The notes: generated by a model from the letters alone, not told the origin. A stretch of 64,000 bases of DNA from Piezodorus guildinii (GCA_023052935.1 CM041294.1:43558736-43622735); one strand, 5' to 3'. Positions 10,515 to 22,007 are shown, numbered from the stretch's first letter. Made by a program: numbers and translations.

Positions 10515-13194
10515 TTATAGAACGTCGCGGGGCCACTGCCGTTTCAATCTTCGTGGAGGATTGTAGGGGTGGGTGGAGCTGGAGAGGGATTGAGCTAAAG
10601 GATTAGGATGATGAAGGAGGTTCCGATGGAAATTAGAAAATTTGGATGGTACCAGATCTAAAATGAATGGAATATTGAGGTCGTGGTGTAAGGTACAGTT
10701 GGAAACATAATAGGGAGCATTAACTATTGTTCGTAGGACTTTGGATTGGAAGGATTGGATGCGTTTGATGTTAGAGTATTTAGCTGTCCCCCACAGCTCA
10801 AGTCCGTAGGTCCATATAGGTTTCAGTACTGTCTTGTATATTAGTAATTTGTTGTCAACTGTAAGATGAGATTTTCTGTTTAATAGTCTGTATAACTGGC
10901 CGAATCTGCGGTTGAGTTCTTTTCTTTTTAAGTCTTGTATGTGGGTTCCACGTTAGTCTTTTGTCTAGTAAAAAGCCCAGATACCGGACTGTGTCTGAGG
11001 AAGGAAGCGGTATGGAATTAAGCTTAACTGTTGGGCAGGATTTGCGTCGAAGGGTGAAGGTGACGTGTGTGCATTTTCTTTCGTTCACCTTAATACGCCA
11101 AGCATTACACCAGTCTTCGACAAGGGAAAGGTGCCTTTGGAGATTTAGCGATGCTGCTTCAGGATCGGAATCGGATGATAAAATGGCTGTGTCATCAGCA
11201 AATGTTGCCAGAAAGGTATCGGGATCGGTAGGGATATCGGCGGTATAGAGGATGTAGAGGACGGGTCCTAAGACGCTGCCTTGAGGAACACCGGCCTCAA
11301 CAGTATAATGTTTGGAAAACTCTAAACCACAGCGAACTCGGAAGGAGCGGTTTGATAAATAGGACCGGAGGACTAGGTATAAGGATTGGGGTAAATGGGT
11401 TTTGAGCTTAAAGAGCAATCCCGGGTGCCACACCCGGTCAAAAGCTTGCGCTATGTCCAGAAAGGCACCCGAACAATACTCCTTGCACTCAAGGGCGGAG
11501 GAAATGTGGTCTACAACTCGGAGTCCTTGCTGAACCGTGGAATGTTGAGGACGGAATCCAAACTGGTGTGAAGGAAAATTGTGAAATTTGGCTAGGATTC
11601 GTTTTAATAGGAGTTTTTCGAAGATTTTGGAGAGGATCGGAAGAAGGCTAATAGGTCTGTAGGATGATGTACAGTTGGAGGGTTTACCTGGTTTTAGGAA
11701 AAGGATGATAGTCGAGTGTTTCCACAACAGAGGGAAATAGGTAGTGCGTAGGATACAGTTATAGATATATGTAAGGAATGTAATGGCTTTAGGTGGAAGT
11801 TGTCTTAGAATTTGAGGAGTAAGGAGATCGTATCCAGGGGATTTACGGAAAGGAAGCTTTTTAAGAAGATATTTGACCTCAGAGGGATTGATTGCTTTAG
11901 GTGGTAAGGAAATTGGTATCGGTGACGTAAGGAACTCTTCAACTATTGCGGTATGGGTTGGATTGAGATCAGAATGAGGAGTGAATACCTTGGAAAGGTG
12001 TAGTGCAAATTCCTGGGCCCTATCTTTGTCAGAAGCAGCCCAGGAATTATCACTACGCCGGAGAGGATGGGATATCAGGGGTGATTTTAGGATTCTCTTC
12101 GTGACATTCCACAAGGAATTGTCACGAGTCGAGAGAGAGGAGAGATAGGAATTGTAGGATTGAGAACGGAAGATCGCCAACTCCCACTTTAATTGTCTAC
12201 AATAAAAGTTATAGGAGTGGCGATCTGCTGGGTGGCGGGTGCGTTGCCATAATGTTCTGGCTCGGCGTTTGGTGTGGATTAGGTCTAGGAGGTGTTGTGG
12301 TAAATGGTTTTTGTAAGGATTTATTTGGGAGTGCTTGGGAACGGAGGCAGTCCAGGCGGCTTGTTGAATCGAGGTTGTAAAGGAATAGACGGCATCGTCA
12401 AGGTCAGTTTGGGTTTTGAGAGTCACTCTGAGGTCAATATCATTGGTGAGGATTTCGCGGAAGAGGTTCCAGTTGATAGGGCCTCTGATGAATGACGGTG
12501 GGACAGGTTTAGGCATAGGTGTTAAGGATACATTTAGGATCAGTGGACTATGGTCAGAGGATAGTTCATCAAGGCGAGTTACGGAATAGTTCAGGGAGCC
12601 TAATCCGCTGTGGATGAAGAAGTCGAGGATGTCTGGATTACGGTTAGGATCTGTTGGCCAGTAGGTAGGGGAATTGGGAGGTAGGAGATTAAGGCGTCGG
12701 GAGTTGAGTGCAGCCTGCAATGTCCGTCCACGAGTATTTGTGGTCCTGGAACCCCATTGTTGGTGCTTGGCGTTTAGGTCTGCACCCAGAATAAAGTGAT
12801 TCCCCAATGAGTTGAGGAAGGATCCAAATTGGGTAATGGAAATAGAATGTTTAGGAGGGCAGTATGCTGATGCGATGACGAGCGGAAAGGAAAAGGTCTT
12901 GATTATAACAGAGGTGGCTTGTAGGAAGTCGTTGGCGGGAATTGGGTGTAAGTGATGGGAGAGGGATCGGTGGACAATGACTGCAGTACCGGCATGGGCT
13001 TTGCCGTCTGGATGGTCTGTCCGGTATGTCGTGTATTCAGGTATTTTGAAGTACTGTTTAGTGGTTAGTCTAGTTTCAGTAATGAGTGCAACATCAACGT
13101 TTTTGTCTTGCAGTAAGGCTGTAAGTTCGTCAGTGTGAGTTCTAACACCATTCACATTCCAAAGGAGAATGGATAAGGAATTAGGTGAGGTCAT
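10515..13194 (-). CDS. LINE family A ORF2: APE endonuclease and reverse transcriptase
   Basis: About 892 residues once one frameshift is allowed for. The endonuclease (roughly 5-230) shows LLWNVNG, the catalytic Glu in ITETRL, HAGTAVIV, SAYCPPK, GADLNAKHQQWGS, NPDILDFF and SSDHSPL; all APE active-site positions look kept. The RT (roughly 440-740) shows SPGYDLL, SYRPISLLPILSKIFE, HQFGFRPQHST, FLDIAQAFDRVW, AGVPQGSVLGP, FADDTAIL and YLGFLLDKRLTW. After residue about 755 an extra A (near 10925) shifts the frame; the shifted frame continues to a natural stop at 10515 through a typical C-terminal region (LHHDLNIP). The start is the ATG directly after the ORF1 stop. Confidence 0.93.
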
Positions 13195-14494
13195 TTATGG
13201 TTTTTGTAAGGCAGGAATGAGATTTGATACAAGGTTCGTAAGGAGTGATATTAGAGGCATAACAATGGATTTGATTTCGGAGATAAAGGATGTCATCAAA
13301 CTGGTAAGGTCTGTGGCGTTTGAAGGAGGAGGAATATGAGAGATTTGTGGTGGATTAGGATTTTTAGGATTGGTTATATTTTGAGGAAGAGGTATTTGTG
13401 GAATGGATTGAGGATATTTAGGTACATTTTGCAGTTCCGGCAGGGCCTCGGCTTCACTACATTGGTTCCCACCTCCAAGTAAGTGGGCAAATGATACATT
13501 GGCATCGATTATTTTTGAGGGTTCTCTTCTAGTTCTTGTCTGTCTTGCTGTTTCATCCAGTACTTGGGGTGTTTGATACCTGGTCCTTAGTTCCTTATAG
13601 ATTTGGCATCCTTTGTAGTTGGCCGGGTGGTCCTTGAGGCAATGAGCACATACAGCGGGTGTTGACTTTGGTTTTGTACATTCCACAGACTTGTGCTGTT
13701 CACCGCATTTCACGCAGCGTGGTATGTGATAACAGTAACTTTTGGTATGACCATACGCCTGACAATTGTGACACTGAACAATTTCTCTCTTGGTGTAAGG
13801 TTTTTCGACTTTAACACTTGTATAGTACAGTCTTTTTAGATCGTAAATTTTTTTCTACCCCTGACAATGGTTCCAGGTCAACAAAGAATAGAGGAAGTTG
13901 AACTCTATCTTTTATGACATTAGTGACTTGGCGCACTTTGTAACCCATCTCTATAAGTTCTTCTTTGATAGCTTCAACTGGTGTAGAAGAATGTAGATTT
14001 CTGATTACAACTCTAAGAGATCTCTCTTGGCGTAGCTGGTAAGTATGGAAATCCGCTTTAGTATCAGTTAGATATTTCACTATTTTTCTATACGTCTCGG
14101 CGGTGGTCGGTGATATTTTGGTGTCATTGATTCTACTCATACAGTAGTAGCTGGTGCAGTCGGTAATTTTATTCAATTGAGCACACAACAACTGAAAATT
14201 TTTAATATTTTTGACAAATATCGGTGGAGGCCGTGGTTCACTGGGTGTAGGAGCAGATTCCATGTTTTCTTTTTCATTATGTAGAATTTGAAAAGGATTT
14301 GGAGTGAAAAACGGAGATTCATCAGTCATCCCTTGTGACGATGTGCCAGGTTGTGGTTCAGATTCGGTATTAGTACCTGAAGGGGTTCCTTGCTGATTTA
14401 ATTTTTTATTAGTATCACGGCGGGGTCTTTGTTTTATGGGAGACGTGATTGAACCACTAGATCTAGATCTTTTAGTTGATGCTTTGGAGGACAT
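13195..14494 (-). CDS. LINE family A ORF1: gag-like protein with three zinc knuckles
   Basis: RNA-binding ORF1 of a Jockey-type LINE, about 432 residues allowing one frameshift. The N-terminal part is Ser/Pro/Thr-rich and polar (RKR-rich near residues 7-30). The middle contains the gag-like RRM-type region with RVVIRNLHSSTP, EELIEMGYKV and PLFFVDLEP. After an A7 run near 13856 the frame shifts. The new frame reads IYDLKRLYYT then three Cys-His knuckles: CHNCQAYGHTKSYC, CVKCGEQHKSVEC and CAHCLKDHPANYKGC. The tail is Pro-rich. I chose Met at 14494 (MSSKAST) over an upstream in-frame Met at 14566 because it gives a gag-like start. Confidence 0.9.
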
Positions 14495-14810
14495 CACTTG
14501 GTGAAAATATCGCATTTCATGTGAAGAAGATAATGAGATAATAACTAGATGTGGGAAATAAAACAAGAACTAAAGAAAAGAAAAAGCAATCCCAGCCTTG
14601 CCGAGCTACTGGCAATCAGCTGATGTGAAGAGGTTACCCAGCATTCACTTTACACTGTAAATTGTAACAAAACTTACTGTTCTTTGCTCCAATATTTACT
14701 GCTGCTGTTATCTTGAAGTCTGGTGAGGTTTTCAAGATTGTACTGAAGTGAATTCAAACTGAAAAAGCAAGAAATCCAAGAGACGATTTGAATGATGACT
14801 GCTATACTCA

Positions 14811-14822
14811 TGCGCATGCGCA
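14811..14822. promoter_or_regulatory. NRF1-like palindrome at LINE 5' end
   Basis: TGCGCATGCGCA lies within the first 20 bases of the family A element. It matches the consensus bound by NRF1 in animals (EWG in flies). Jockey-type LINEs carry internal promoters at their 5' ends, so a promoter role is plausible but inferred. Confidence 0.4.
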
Positions 14823-14840
14823 GAACTCCGTATGTAATAT

Positions 14841-15411
14841 AGTATCCAGTTTGTTAATTAACGTTTCAAGGATAGAAATAATTAACTTTCAGCATTTGGT
14901 TATTTTTAATATATTTTTTTAATTTTGTTTTAGGTTCTGAAGGCAGCATTTTCATATTATAGTTTCCTAGCGGTTGTGGCTGCAGTAAACGCAGGAGGGT
15001 GAAAAGTAATCTAATTTCTACAGAATGGGAAATTAAGTTTTAGCTAGTTTAATAAGTTCTTATTGTTTTCAGTTTAAGAAGTATAAGAGAAATTAGCTTA
15101 GCATTCTTAAGCTATTAAATTTTATGTGTAATAAATGTCTTGCTCTTCAAACCAAGGGTTACAGTTGTTTTATTTTCATTTGTATTACGTATATTCATAG
15201 AAATTTGTGGTGTTTTAATTTTTTTATTTTATGCTTATGATATATTGTATAATTTAATAAATATTAGATTCTGATGAATGAGTTTCCTTTTTCATTTTAA
15301 AGAACTGAATAATTCAAAATTTCTTTTAGAACATTCAGAAGTTATTTAAATTAGATTTTAGTCATTCAGTGTACAAAACTTCAAAATCTAATCTAATTGG
15401 GTTATAATAGC

Positions 15412-15412
<1 letters not shown>
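14841..15412. other. No gene recognised
   Basis: AT-rich sequence downstream of the LINE target site; nothing supported. Confidence 0.4.

Positions 15413-15478
<66 letters not shown>
15413..15478. repeat. (TA)n followed by T run
   Basis: About 50 bases of TA followed by about 15 T. Confidence 0.95.
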
Positions 15479-15479
<1 letters not shown>

Positions 15480-16333
15480 AATTTTATAACTTGAAATGTT
15501 AGTACATTTGTAAAACCATAAATGTTTGTGGAGAAATGCACAGCAGGGAAAATGTGATTGTATAAAATAAAAGTGATATATTTTTAACATGATTTGAAAA
15601 CAGTAAATTTATTATGATAGCATCTAATGGATCTTAGTGATAAGTCTAATTCTTTAAGTAAAAAGTCGTTAAGATATAGAGGGAAAATTTAAACTTTAAT
15701 ATTGATTTATTCAGAAATATTAAGACCTGTTACCAGTAAAAAGATGTTTTGTTTTTTTTAATTTATTCAAGAAAATAATTAAATTAGGAGTTTTGTTTGA
15801 ATACCAGAGGCCTGTAAAGTGAATCGGAAAAAATGTGGTGCCTGTTACGATACTTACCTTACTAGTTATCGATTTTAGTGTTTTTAAGAAAATTATAGAT
15901 AAAAAATGATAATGTTTTTTGATGAAAAAATATTTAAGATTTCAACAACTACTAACAATCATCACTACTATCTTCTACAACATTGTGTGTTAGCAAACAT
16001 TATTTATAAAATCTATAGCTTTCTAATGATATATTACTCTATCCTATCTTATTATGCGAAAAAATAATTAACCTAAAAAAATATTTATTTATTTTCTCCT
16101 AAAGGTTGTTATCAAATTCTACCATCTGACATTTTTGCCCATTTTGTTTCATAGTAAAAAGTTGAAATTTTTACTTTTTTATATTCTAAAAAATTTAAGG
16201 TTGTATTTTGAAAAAAAAAATAAAAAGAAAGAAAGTTAGGAAATCGGCCTATACTATTTCAATCTGAATAAAACTAATTTCATATTAATTCACATTAAAT
16301 ATCACAACGATATAAAATAGTTCCACTAACTCT

Positions 16334-16340
<7 letters not shown>
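15480..16340. other. AT-rich sequence without recognisable gene
   Basis: Presumed intron of the minus-strand GPCR gene; no exon-like block seen. Confidence 0.4.

Positions 16341-16378
<38 letters not shown>
16341..16378. repeat. (TA)n microsatellite
   Basis: About 38 bases of AT dinucleotide. Confidence 0.95.
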
Positions 16379-16381
<3 letters not shown>

Positions 16382-16920
16382 AGCACGTGAAAGAAAAAAG
16401 AGCTTTCCATAGTTTACTATTATTTTTTAAATATAATATCATGCAGAAATTAAAGATGAAGTTAAAACTTTTTAACAAGATAAAAAGGTTTAATTAAACA
16501 TTAATATATAAATATTTATTGCATTACGAATTCCTTATCATCTTTCACTCTAATACATATTACACGCAGCACCAAGGAATATTTCTGTGAATTCAACTTT
16601 ATATTTTCTCCTCTTCTTTTTCGTTATCAGGCTGCACATAAATGTTTTAAAATGAAGCAATATCTCGAAACATAAAGATTCAAAATGTTATTTATCCCCT
16701 ACATCTGATGCCTCGGAGACAGAAAAAAAATCTCATTACGAGAGCTCCTGGTACATATTGCTCTAGATATCTCGGTAAGAGAAGGGATAGTCATATTGTA
16801 GGGCGTATCCACTAAACATAGAGAATATTGACTACTATATAGGTCACGGAGGAGTCGAGTGTAAGGAGTACTATGTAGGCTAATGCTGGAAGAGACAACT
16901 GTATATATGATTCTACTCAC

Positions 16921-17001
16921 ACATGCTCAGATGTCGAAGTCGGATAAGCTCCATCGGGCCATTGCATCATGCAGAACACGCTTGACTGTCCGTTGCTGTA
17001 C
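16921..17001 (-). CDS. GPCR exon: extracellular loop 2 (tachykinin/natalisin receptor-like)
   Basis: On the minus strand, acceptor CTATTTACAG (17011-17002) precedes an 81-nt exon and donor GTGAGT (16920-16915) follows. The first G completes the Arg codon left open by the exon at 33307 (AG|G). The exon reads YSNGQSSVFCMMQ then WPDGAYPTSTSEHV, ending with two bases GT that need the next exon. This is the second extracellular loop of a class A peptide receptor. The Cys forms the conserved disulphide with the top of TM3, and C..xWPDG.YP is characteristic of tachykinin-type receptors. TM5 should begin in the next exon, which I could not find in 1-16900. Confidence 0.85.
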
Positions 17002-17011
17002 CTGTAAATAG

Positions 17012-17325
17012 GTGATTATTATAGTATTATTGTGGTCACTACAATTTTTTGTAATTAGTAGGTAATTGAAAAATAAATTTTTATTTATTCTGGGACGAGT
17101 CACTTCAGAATAATATTACAGAAAATAAACAATGGTCTTAAGACTGGAGCCTTAGAGTAAAATAATTGAAAACAACAGAACGAACCTAATAAAATGAACA
17201 AATAACATAACTCAACAGATAAATTCTAATAAAAATGTACAAACACGAACAAAAAATTAAAATAACAGAGAATAATATATAATAACATTATTTAAAAAAG
17301 AAAAATTAAAATATTCCGAGACAAA
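17012..17325. other. Intron sequence, nothing recognised
   Basis: AT-rich, no coding signal. Confidence 0.4.
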
Positions 17326-17329
17326 GACA

Positions 17330-18615
17330 TGTACAAACCCTCCCTCTTATAGCCCTATTAGTCTCCTTCCGATATGTTCTAAGAATTAATTTATAAAAGA
17401 TTGGTTGACATACTGACTGAGCAAAAAATAATACCTGACCATCAATTCGGTTTTCGCACGTCACACTCAACGACATACCAATTACACAGAGTTACTGACT
17501 TCATTGCAGGAGCACTAGAAAAAAAGCAATACGCAACTGGGGTATTTTTGGATGTTGCACAAGCGTTTGATAAAGTCTGGCACGAGGGGCTTCTCTTTAA
17601 ACTCAAGAACGTACTACCTTACACACACTATCTTATTATACACTCTTTTCTCTCTGATAGGTTTTTCTCTGTTCGGCAGGGCTCAGAAACTTCTTCAATC
17701 CGACCAGTCTTGGCAGGAGTACCGCAAGGATCGATACTTGCTCCTCTCCTATACATTGTATACACAAATGACATACCAACTCACCCCACCACATTGATAC
17801 TACTTACGCGGACGATACTGCAATTTTAACATCAAACGACGATCCTATACTCACCTCACTGACTCTACAAAATCACTTGATGATACTACAAAATTGGTAC
17901 AAGCTATAAAAAATTCGTTTAAATCACGACAAATCAAAACACGTAACGTTCACACTACGACAAAACAGTTGCCCACAAATTTTTATCGACAACAACCAAA
18001 TTCCTCAGACAAACTCTGTACATTACCTAGGACTGACAAACGATCGAAGGATGACTTGTGGCCCACATGTCAAGATGAAAAGACAGACTTAACCACCGAC
18101 TGAAAGTACTATACTCACTTTTATCTAGATCTTCAAAATAAAAAATTAGACAAAAACTGAATACATACACATACCTTCTTAAGCCAATATGGACTTACGC
18201 TTCACAGATTTTTGGTTCAGCAAAAAAGACTCACATACAAAAACTGCAATCATTTCAATCCAAAATTTTAAGACTGATAACGACAGCTCCTTGGTACGTA
18301 AACAACAGAACCCTACATACGGACTTACAACAACCAACAGTTGACCAATATATACGAACACTCTATACTGGTTTTCACAGTAAACTTAACGGACACGACA
18401 ATAGACTGATTAACGACATGTCAACAGCTGAAATGCCAGTCAGAAGAAGGCTAAAGAGAAGCTGTATGAGGGACCTCCTCTGATAAAATAAAGTCATGGA
18501 AGGGGTGCTGTTGGGCATTTTCCTTCTTCATGCCTATCATACCTGATCTCAATTTGTACAGCACATTTGCTGATTGTCAGATACATTCTGACAGGCGTGA
18601 ATATAGATATAAAGA
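17330..18615 (+). mobile_element. Jockey-like LINE family B, 5'-truncated copy
   Basis: It starts within the SYRPIS block of RT and runs to the family B 3' UTR (TGATTGTCAGATACATTCTGACAGGCGTGAA). The RT part 17401-17829 is open: HQFGFRTSHST, GVFLDVAQAFDKVWHEG, AGVPQGSILAPLLYI, then a frameshift before the YADD block. The connection domain is in pieces (17894-18480), with ILRLITTAPWYVNN-like residues and a terminal LRTDLQQPT block. Confidence 0.85.
17401..17829 (+). pseudogene. LINE family B RT fragment
   Basis: About 140 residues of the palm and fingers of a non-LTR RT: FGFRTSHSTTYQ, the catalytic Asp block FLDVAQAFDKVW and AGVPQGSILAP. The frame is lost at the (Y/F)ADD block (sequence near 17805 reads TACGCGGACGATAC in another frame). 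No start codon of its own. Confidence 0.85.
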
Positions 18616-18619
18616 GGAA

Positions 18620-19110
18620 AAAAATATTCCGTTCATAAAATATGTGAATTAATCTTATATAAGATAATCTTTTCAAATAATATTTGCTTTTGAATGTACC
18701 CATGAAAATGAAATAAGTAGTTAATAAACGCATCTTTTTGCTTTATTTGTTGATTTTCCCTAAAATTAGCATTTAATTGGAATTATTTGGGAATTGAATT
18801 GACGGGAAATGGCTGAATATACGGGATTAATGATGAAAGAATTTAGGAGTCTCGGATATTGGAAGGAATGGAGTTCCATTGAGATGCGAATCAGATTAAG
18901 AATGATCTATCGAATGCAATGGATTAATGGGGCTTGGTATACATATTAGAAGGCCGCGAGTGGGTATTACAGGTATGAACAGAGGATTTGAATTTCGGTG
19001 ATCTATCGGGTGATAGAGGTGTCTCTATAAATAAAATATTACTTAACAGGAATAATAATGTTTTATATATACATTGTTTTAAAAAAAAATGACACATTTT
19101 TTAGTGTAAA
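18620..19110. other. Decayed sequence, possibly LINE-related
   Basis: 18840-19010 contains GGAATGGAGTTCCATTGAGATGCGAATC and similar blocks that recall a LINE C-terminus on the reverse strand (FHxxP.WNS type), too diverged to assign. Confidence 0.25.
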
Positions 19111-19115
19111 AATTA

Positions 19116-19560
19116 TTATTTTGCCCATAAGAAAGGGCCTGAGGCCCTAAACCAATAAAAATCTAATCTTCCTCTCGATATCCCAAAGATGACACGTATA
19201 AAACAATCAAACATTCGTTTTAGTTTTGCCTCGAGATCCCCAGAGTCACCCCTATACACCGTCCAGCAGTTGTCCAAGTGGGGAAATACTAAAGAGCTAA
19301 CCAAGAGCTTACAGGTTTCGATTCGAAGAAGAAGACGTAGGTGATTCAGAAGTTTTAAGGTGGACAATGTACGGCAGGAAATTCATTCAACATGATTTTT
19401 CCAGGAAAGGGTTTGACCAAAGGTGGTACCGAGGTTTTTAACGGATTAGTGGAATTGTATTGGATTGTTATTCAAAACAGAGTTGAGATCGGTAAAAGCG
19501 CATTAAGAAGGGGATTACAACCTATTAGAATTGCCTTAAATTTATTTACATTACCATTTA
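19116..19560 (-). pseudogene. Non-LTR retrotransposon RT C-terminal fragment (CR1/L2-like)
   Basis: Minus-strand reading gives VKNLGTTFGQTLSWKNHVE, then SLVFPHLDNCWTVYRG and KLKRMFDCFIRVIFG across one stop and one frameshift. These are the thumb/connection blocks that follow YADD in CR1/L2/Daphne-type LINEs (vKNLGv.fD..LsW..Hv; sLi.PhlDYc). Same type of element as family D at 55138, which carries the next downstream block. Confidence 0.75.
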
Positions 19561-19689
19561 TCAAGATAACGAAAGGTTTTTTATTATTTTCTTTTATTAA
19601 TAGTTATACATTATTTACAATAAAAATTAGGTATGCAAATATAGAGCACCGTGATCATCGACCATATAGCATCATTAGATATTGATATG

Positions 19690-20380
19690 TATCGAGAATA
19701 CTAAGATGAAATAAAATTATCTTAATAATAATAATAATAATAAGGCTAGCAATAATACTAAAAGAAGTCTAAAGGACTTATTCATCACAGAAACCAAGCA
19801 GAAATAAGTAGGCGTGGCTATTTACCAAAAAAAAAGAAGTTTTGAGAAAAAGAGTGGGGTAGATGAGTGAATTGAGAAATGATGAATCTATCAGATAACG
19901 GTCTTTTTCAAAACAAAAGGAACGCCTGAAGCCCATCGAGGGAGAATCAAAGGCCAACCAAAAGCAGAGAGAAGTCGGAGGGCTACTGGAGAGGACTCGA
20001 GCCTTGGGAGAGAGGATATACGTTCTAACGCAAGTACCTTTTCATGTAATATTAATTGGCTAATAGCTATAAACCCTGAGTGTTTTTAATAATAGTCCAT
20101 CTGAGGTATAAAAAATTTAGTTTCGTTGTCTGCATTATATGAACAAAAAAAGACAAGATCACCGAAATAAATAAAATAATACTAAACAGGAATAATAAGA
20201 TTTTAATATTATAAAACAGTAATTGGTTCAAAAAAAAACTAAGGGTTATTTATATTAAACAACTGTTTTAGAGAAGTTTAGTTATTATGCTCAAGAAGTA
20301 TTTCCATTAAAGAGTCCATAAGATCTGGAAGTTATAAATAGTTTGAAAACAATTTAATTTCGATCACACCCTCTTAACAT
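19690..20380. other. No gene recognised
   Basis: Contains an (ATA)n stretch at 19723-19742. A G/A-rich stretch near 19930-20030 may be a decayed LINE C-terminus. Nothing certain. Confidence 0.35.
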
Positions 20381-20384
20381 TTAA

Positions 20385-20531
20385 CTATTCCGGCAAAGGA
20401 TTTAATTTAAATTCAGACTGGTCGCCCTTAATTTCTGACCGCGGATCAAAGGTTGGCCGGAGCAAACTCTGATCGAGTTCAAAGGACTTTAGCAAAGGTG
20501 CTCTGATTGCTTCCGTCCACTCAGCTGACAT
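20385..20531 (-). CDS. Candidate short ORF or terminal exon, unassigned
   Basis: A 48-codon frame on the minus strand from ATG at 20531 to TAG at 20385, in a block much less AT-rich than its neighbours. It reads MSAEWTEAIRAPLLKSFELD, then polar residues ending KLNPLPE. A CTTATAG acceptor-like site lies three bases before the ATG. No family recognised. It lies inside the GPCR intron on the same strand, but the flanking GPCR exons join in phase without it, so it is not part of that coding chain. It could be a separate gene's exon or a transposon relic. Confidence 0.25.
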   Translation of the reverse strand: MSAEWTEAIRAPLLKSFELDQSLLRPTFDPRSEIKGDQSEFKLNPLPE

Positions 20532-20937
20532 ACCCTATAAGGGATGATGCTAAACCATGTTAATTAATAAAATATCAAAATTAAATTAAAATAATTAAAA
20601 TTGAAGTAAAATAAACAATATTTAATAACTCGATTTAAATTTTTTATATCGTTTATAAAGCATCAAATTGTGGTAGGCAAAGTGATGTACACAAGTTCTC
20701 TTTCCAGAAGAAAAAAAAAGTATGTGTGAAAAGAAATACCCAGAACATCTCTCCAGATCTTGTTTTTTAGTACCTAAATGGACAGAGGAAGATCTCTAAT
20801 TCATTCTTTTTTAAATTATCCATGGTGAAATTAGTAAGTGTCAAATGGAATCAAACCTTTACACTGTCAGTCGGATGTTTTGATATACTATAGATTTTTA
20901 TAAGTACGTGTAATATATGAAGGAAAAGATATAAATA

Positions 20938-22007
20938 ATAATAATAGGCTTACCGAACCCGAAGGTTCGATGCCGATACCACCAAACTTCGCCTGCACAG
21001 ACTCGTCCAATGTTCACCGGTCAAGCCAAAGTCTCCGAGATCAGCCTTAATGCAATCCTCCCATCGACGCTTTGGCCTACCTTTCGGACGCCTACCAGTC
21101 GGTTCAGCGAATACCAACTTTCTCGGAATCCGTTCCTCACTAAGCCCAACAACTTTACGCCCCCATTTGAGTCTCCGCTATGCTATCAACTCAATTATAT
21201 TCACAGGGTACAAACTCCGCAATTCCGCGTTGTGCAACCTTCTAAACTCCCCAGTGGCCTCATCTCTCTTCGGACCAAATATTTTACGCAGTACCTTATT
21301 CTCGAAAACCTTAAGCCGTTGTTCATCCTTCAAAGTAAGCGGCCACGTTTCGCATCCGTAAAGAACCGTTGGAAGAATAATAGTTTTATAAATTCTAACC
21401 TTTAAGTTTTTAGACAGAAGCCACGAGCTAACTAATTTAGCAACTGAATAATAACACGCATTTCCCACCTTTAACCGGGACTTTACTTCTTCCTGGATTT
21501 CATTTTTTCTTGTTATCATTGAACCTAAATACTTGAATTTCTCTACGTGTTCAAAAGTATGACCTGAAATATTAATATCATCAAGATCGCCACCATTTCT
21601 GCAACTAATCATATATTTCGTCTTATCGGTATTTAATTCGAGACCTATTTGTTTACCGGTTTTTATTAACACACTTGTATTTAGTTGTATAGTTTCCGTC
21701 TCTTCACGTTGTAGCACCAAATCATCGGCATACCCCAAAACCGGAACTTGTCACCCATATTTAAGCCTTTCTCGGTACACATCACCTTTTCTATGACATA
21801 TTCTAAGGCTATATTAAACAAAACAGGTGAAAGGGAGTCACCCTGTTTCAAACCCGATCGCACCTCAAATCTTTCGGAGTAATTATGACCGATTCTAACT
21901 TTATGAAATGTTTCCGACAAACACATCTCTACTAGGTTTACTAACTTTTTAGGTATCCCCTGTTCAATCATGATGTTATATAGCTTCTGACGGTCTATGG
22001 AATCATA
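20938..22007 (-). mobile_element. RTE-like non-LTR retrotransposon, 5'-truncated, with target duplication
   Basis: Flanked by AGATATAAATA at 20927-20937 and 22008-22018. It ends in a (TAATAA)n tail at 20938-20946 on the reverse strand, as RTE-type elements do. It encodes only the second half of RT (from YDSIDRQKLYN) and the C-terminus. The insertion starts mid-RT, so it was dead on arrival. Confidence 0.85.
20946..22001 (-). pseudogene. RTE-like RT, C-terminal half
   Basis: Blocks in order on the minus strand: YDSIDRQKLYN, VRSGLKQGDSLSPVLFNIAL, a frameshift near 21740, GYADDLVLQREE (the catalytic YADD), TDKTKYMISCRNGG, KYLGSMIT, ILPTVLYGCETWPL, RKIFGPKRDEATGEFRRLHN, an in-frame stop at 21178, then the basic tail GRRPKGRPKRRWEDCIKADL. 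This is the typical RT to C-terminus of insect RTE-like (endonuclease-RT) LINEs. One frameshift and one stop make it non-functional. Confidence 0.88.

Larger units (their letters stand above)
10025..14829 (-). mobile_element. Full-length Jockey-like non-LTR retrotransposon, family A
   Basis: Bounded by an 11-bp target duplication GTATGTAATAT at 10014-10024 and 14830-14840. It ends in a poly(A) tail (T run 10024-10053 on this strand). The order on the minus strand is 5' UTR (14829-14495), ORF1 gag (14494-13195), ORF2 endonuclease-RT (13194-10515), 3' UTR (10514-10054). ORF1 stop TAA and ORF2 ATG are adjacent, suggesting termination-reinitiation. Each ORF has one apparent extra base in an A-run; otherwise both are intact. 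This is the youngest-looking LINE here and could be a recently active copy, or active if those two indels are sequencing errors. Confidence 0.95.

Noticed and set aside
10961..11248. Plus-strand ORFs at 10961-11248 and 12304-12495
   Set aside because: They are antisense shadows of the LINE family A ORF2.
16699..16914. 73-codon minus-strand ORF just after the GPCR donor site as an exon extension
   Set aside because: The GTGAGT donor is good and the GPCR frame hits TGA immediately if unspliced; the ORF begins in another frame and shows no TM5 sequence. Probably intron.
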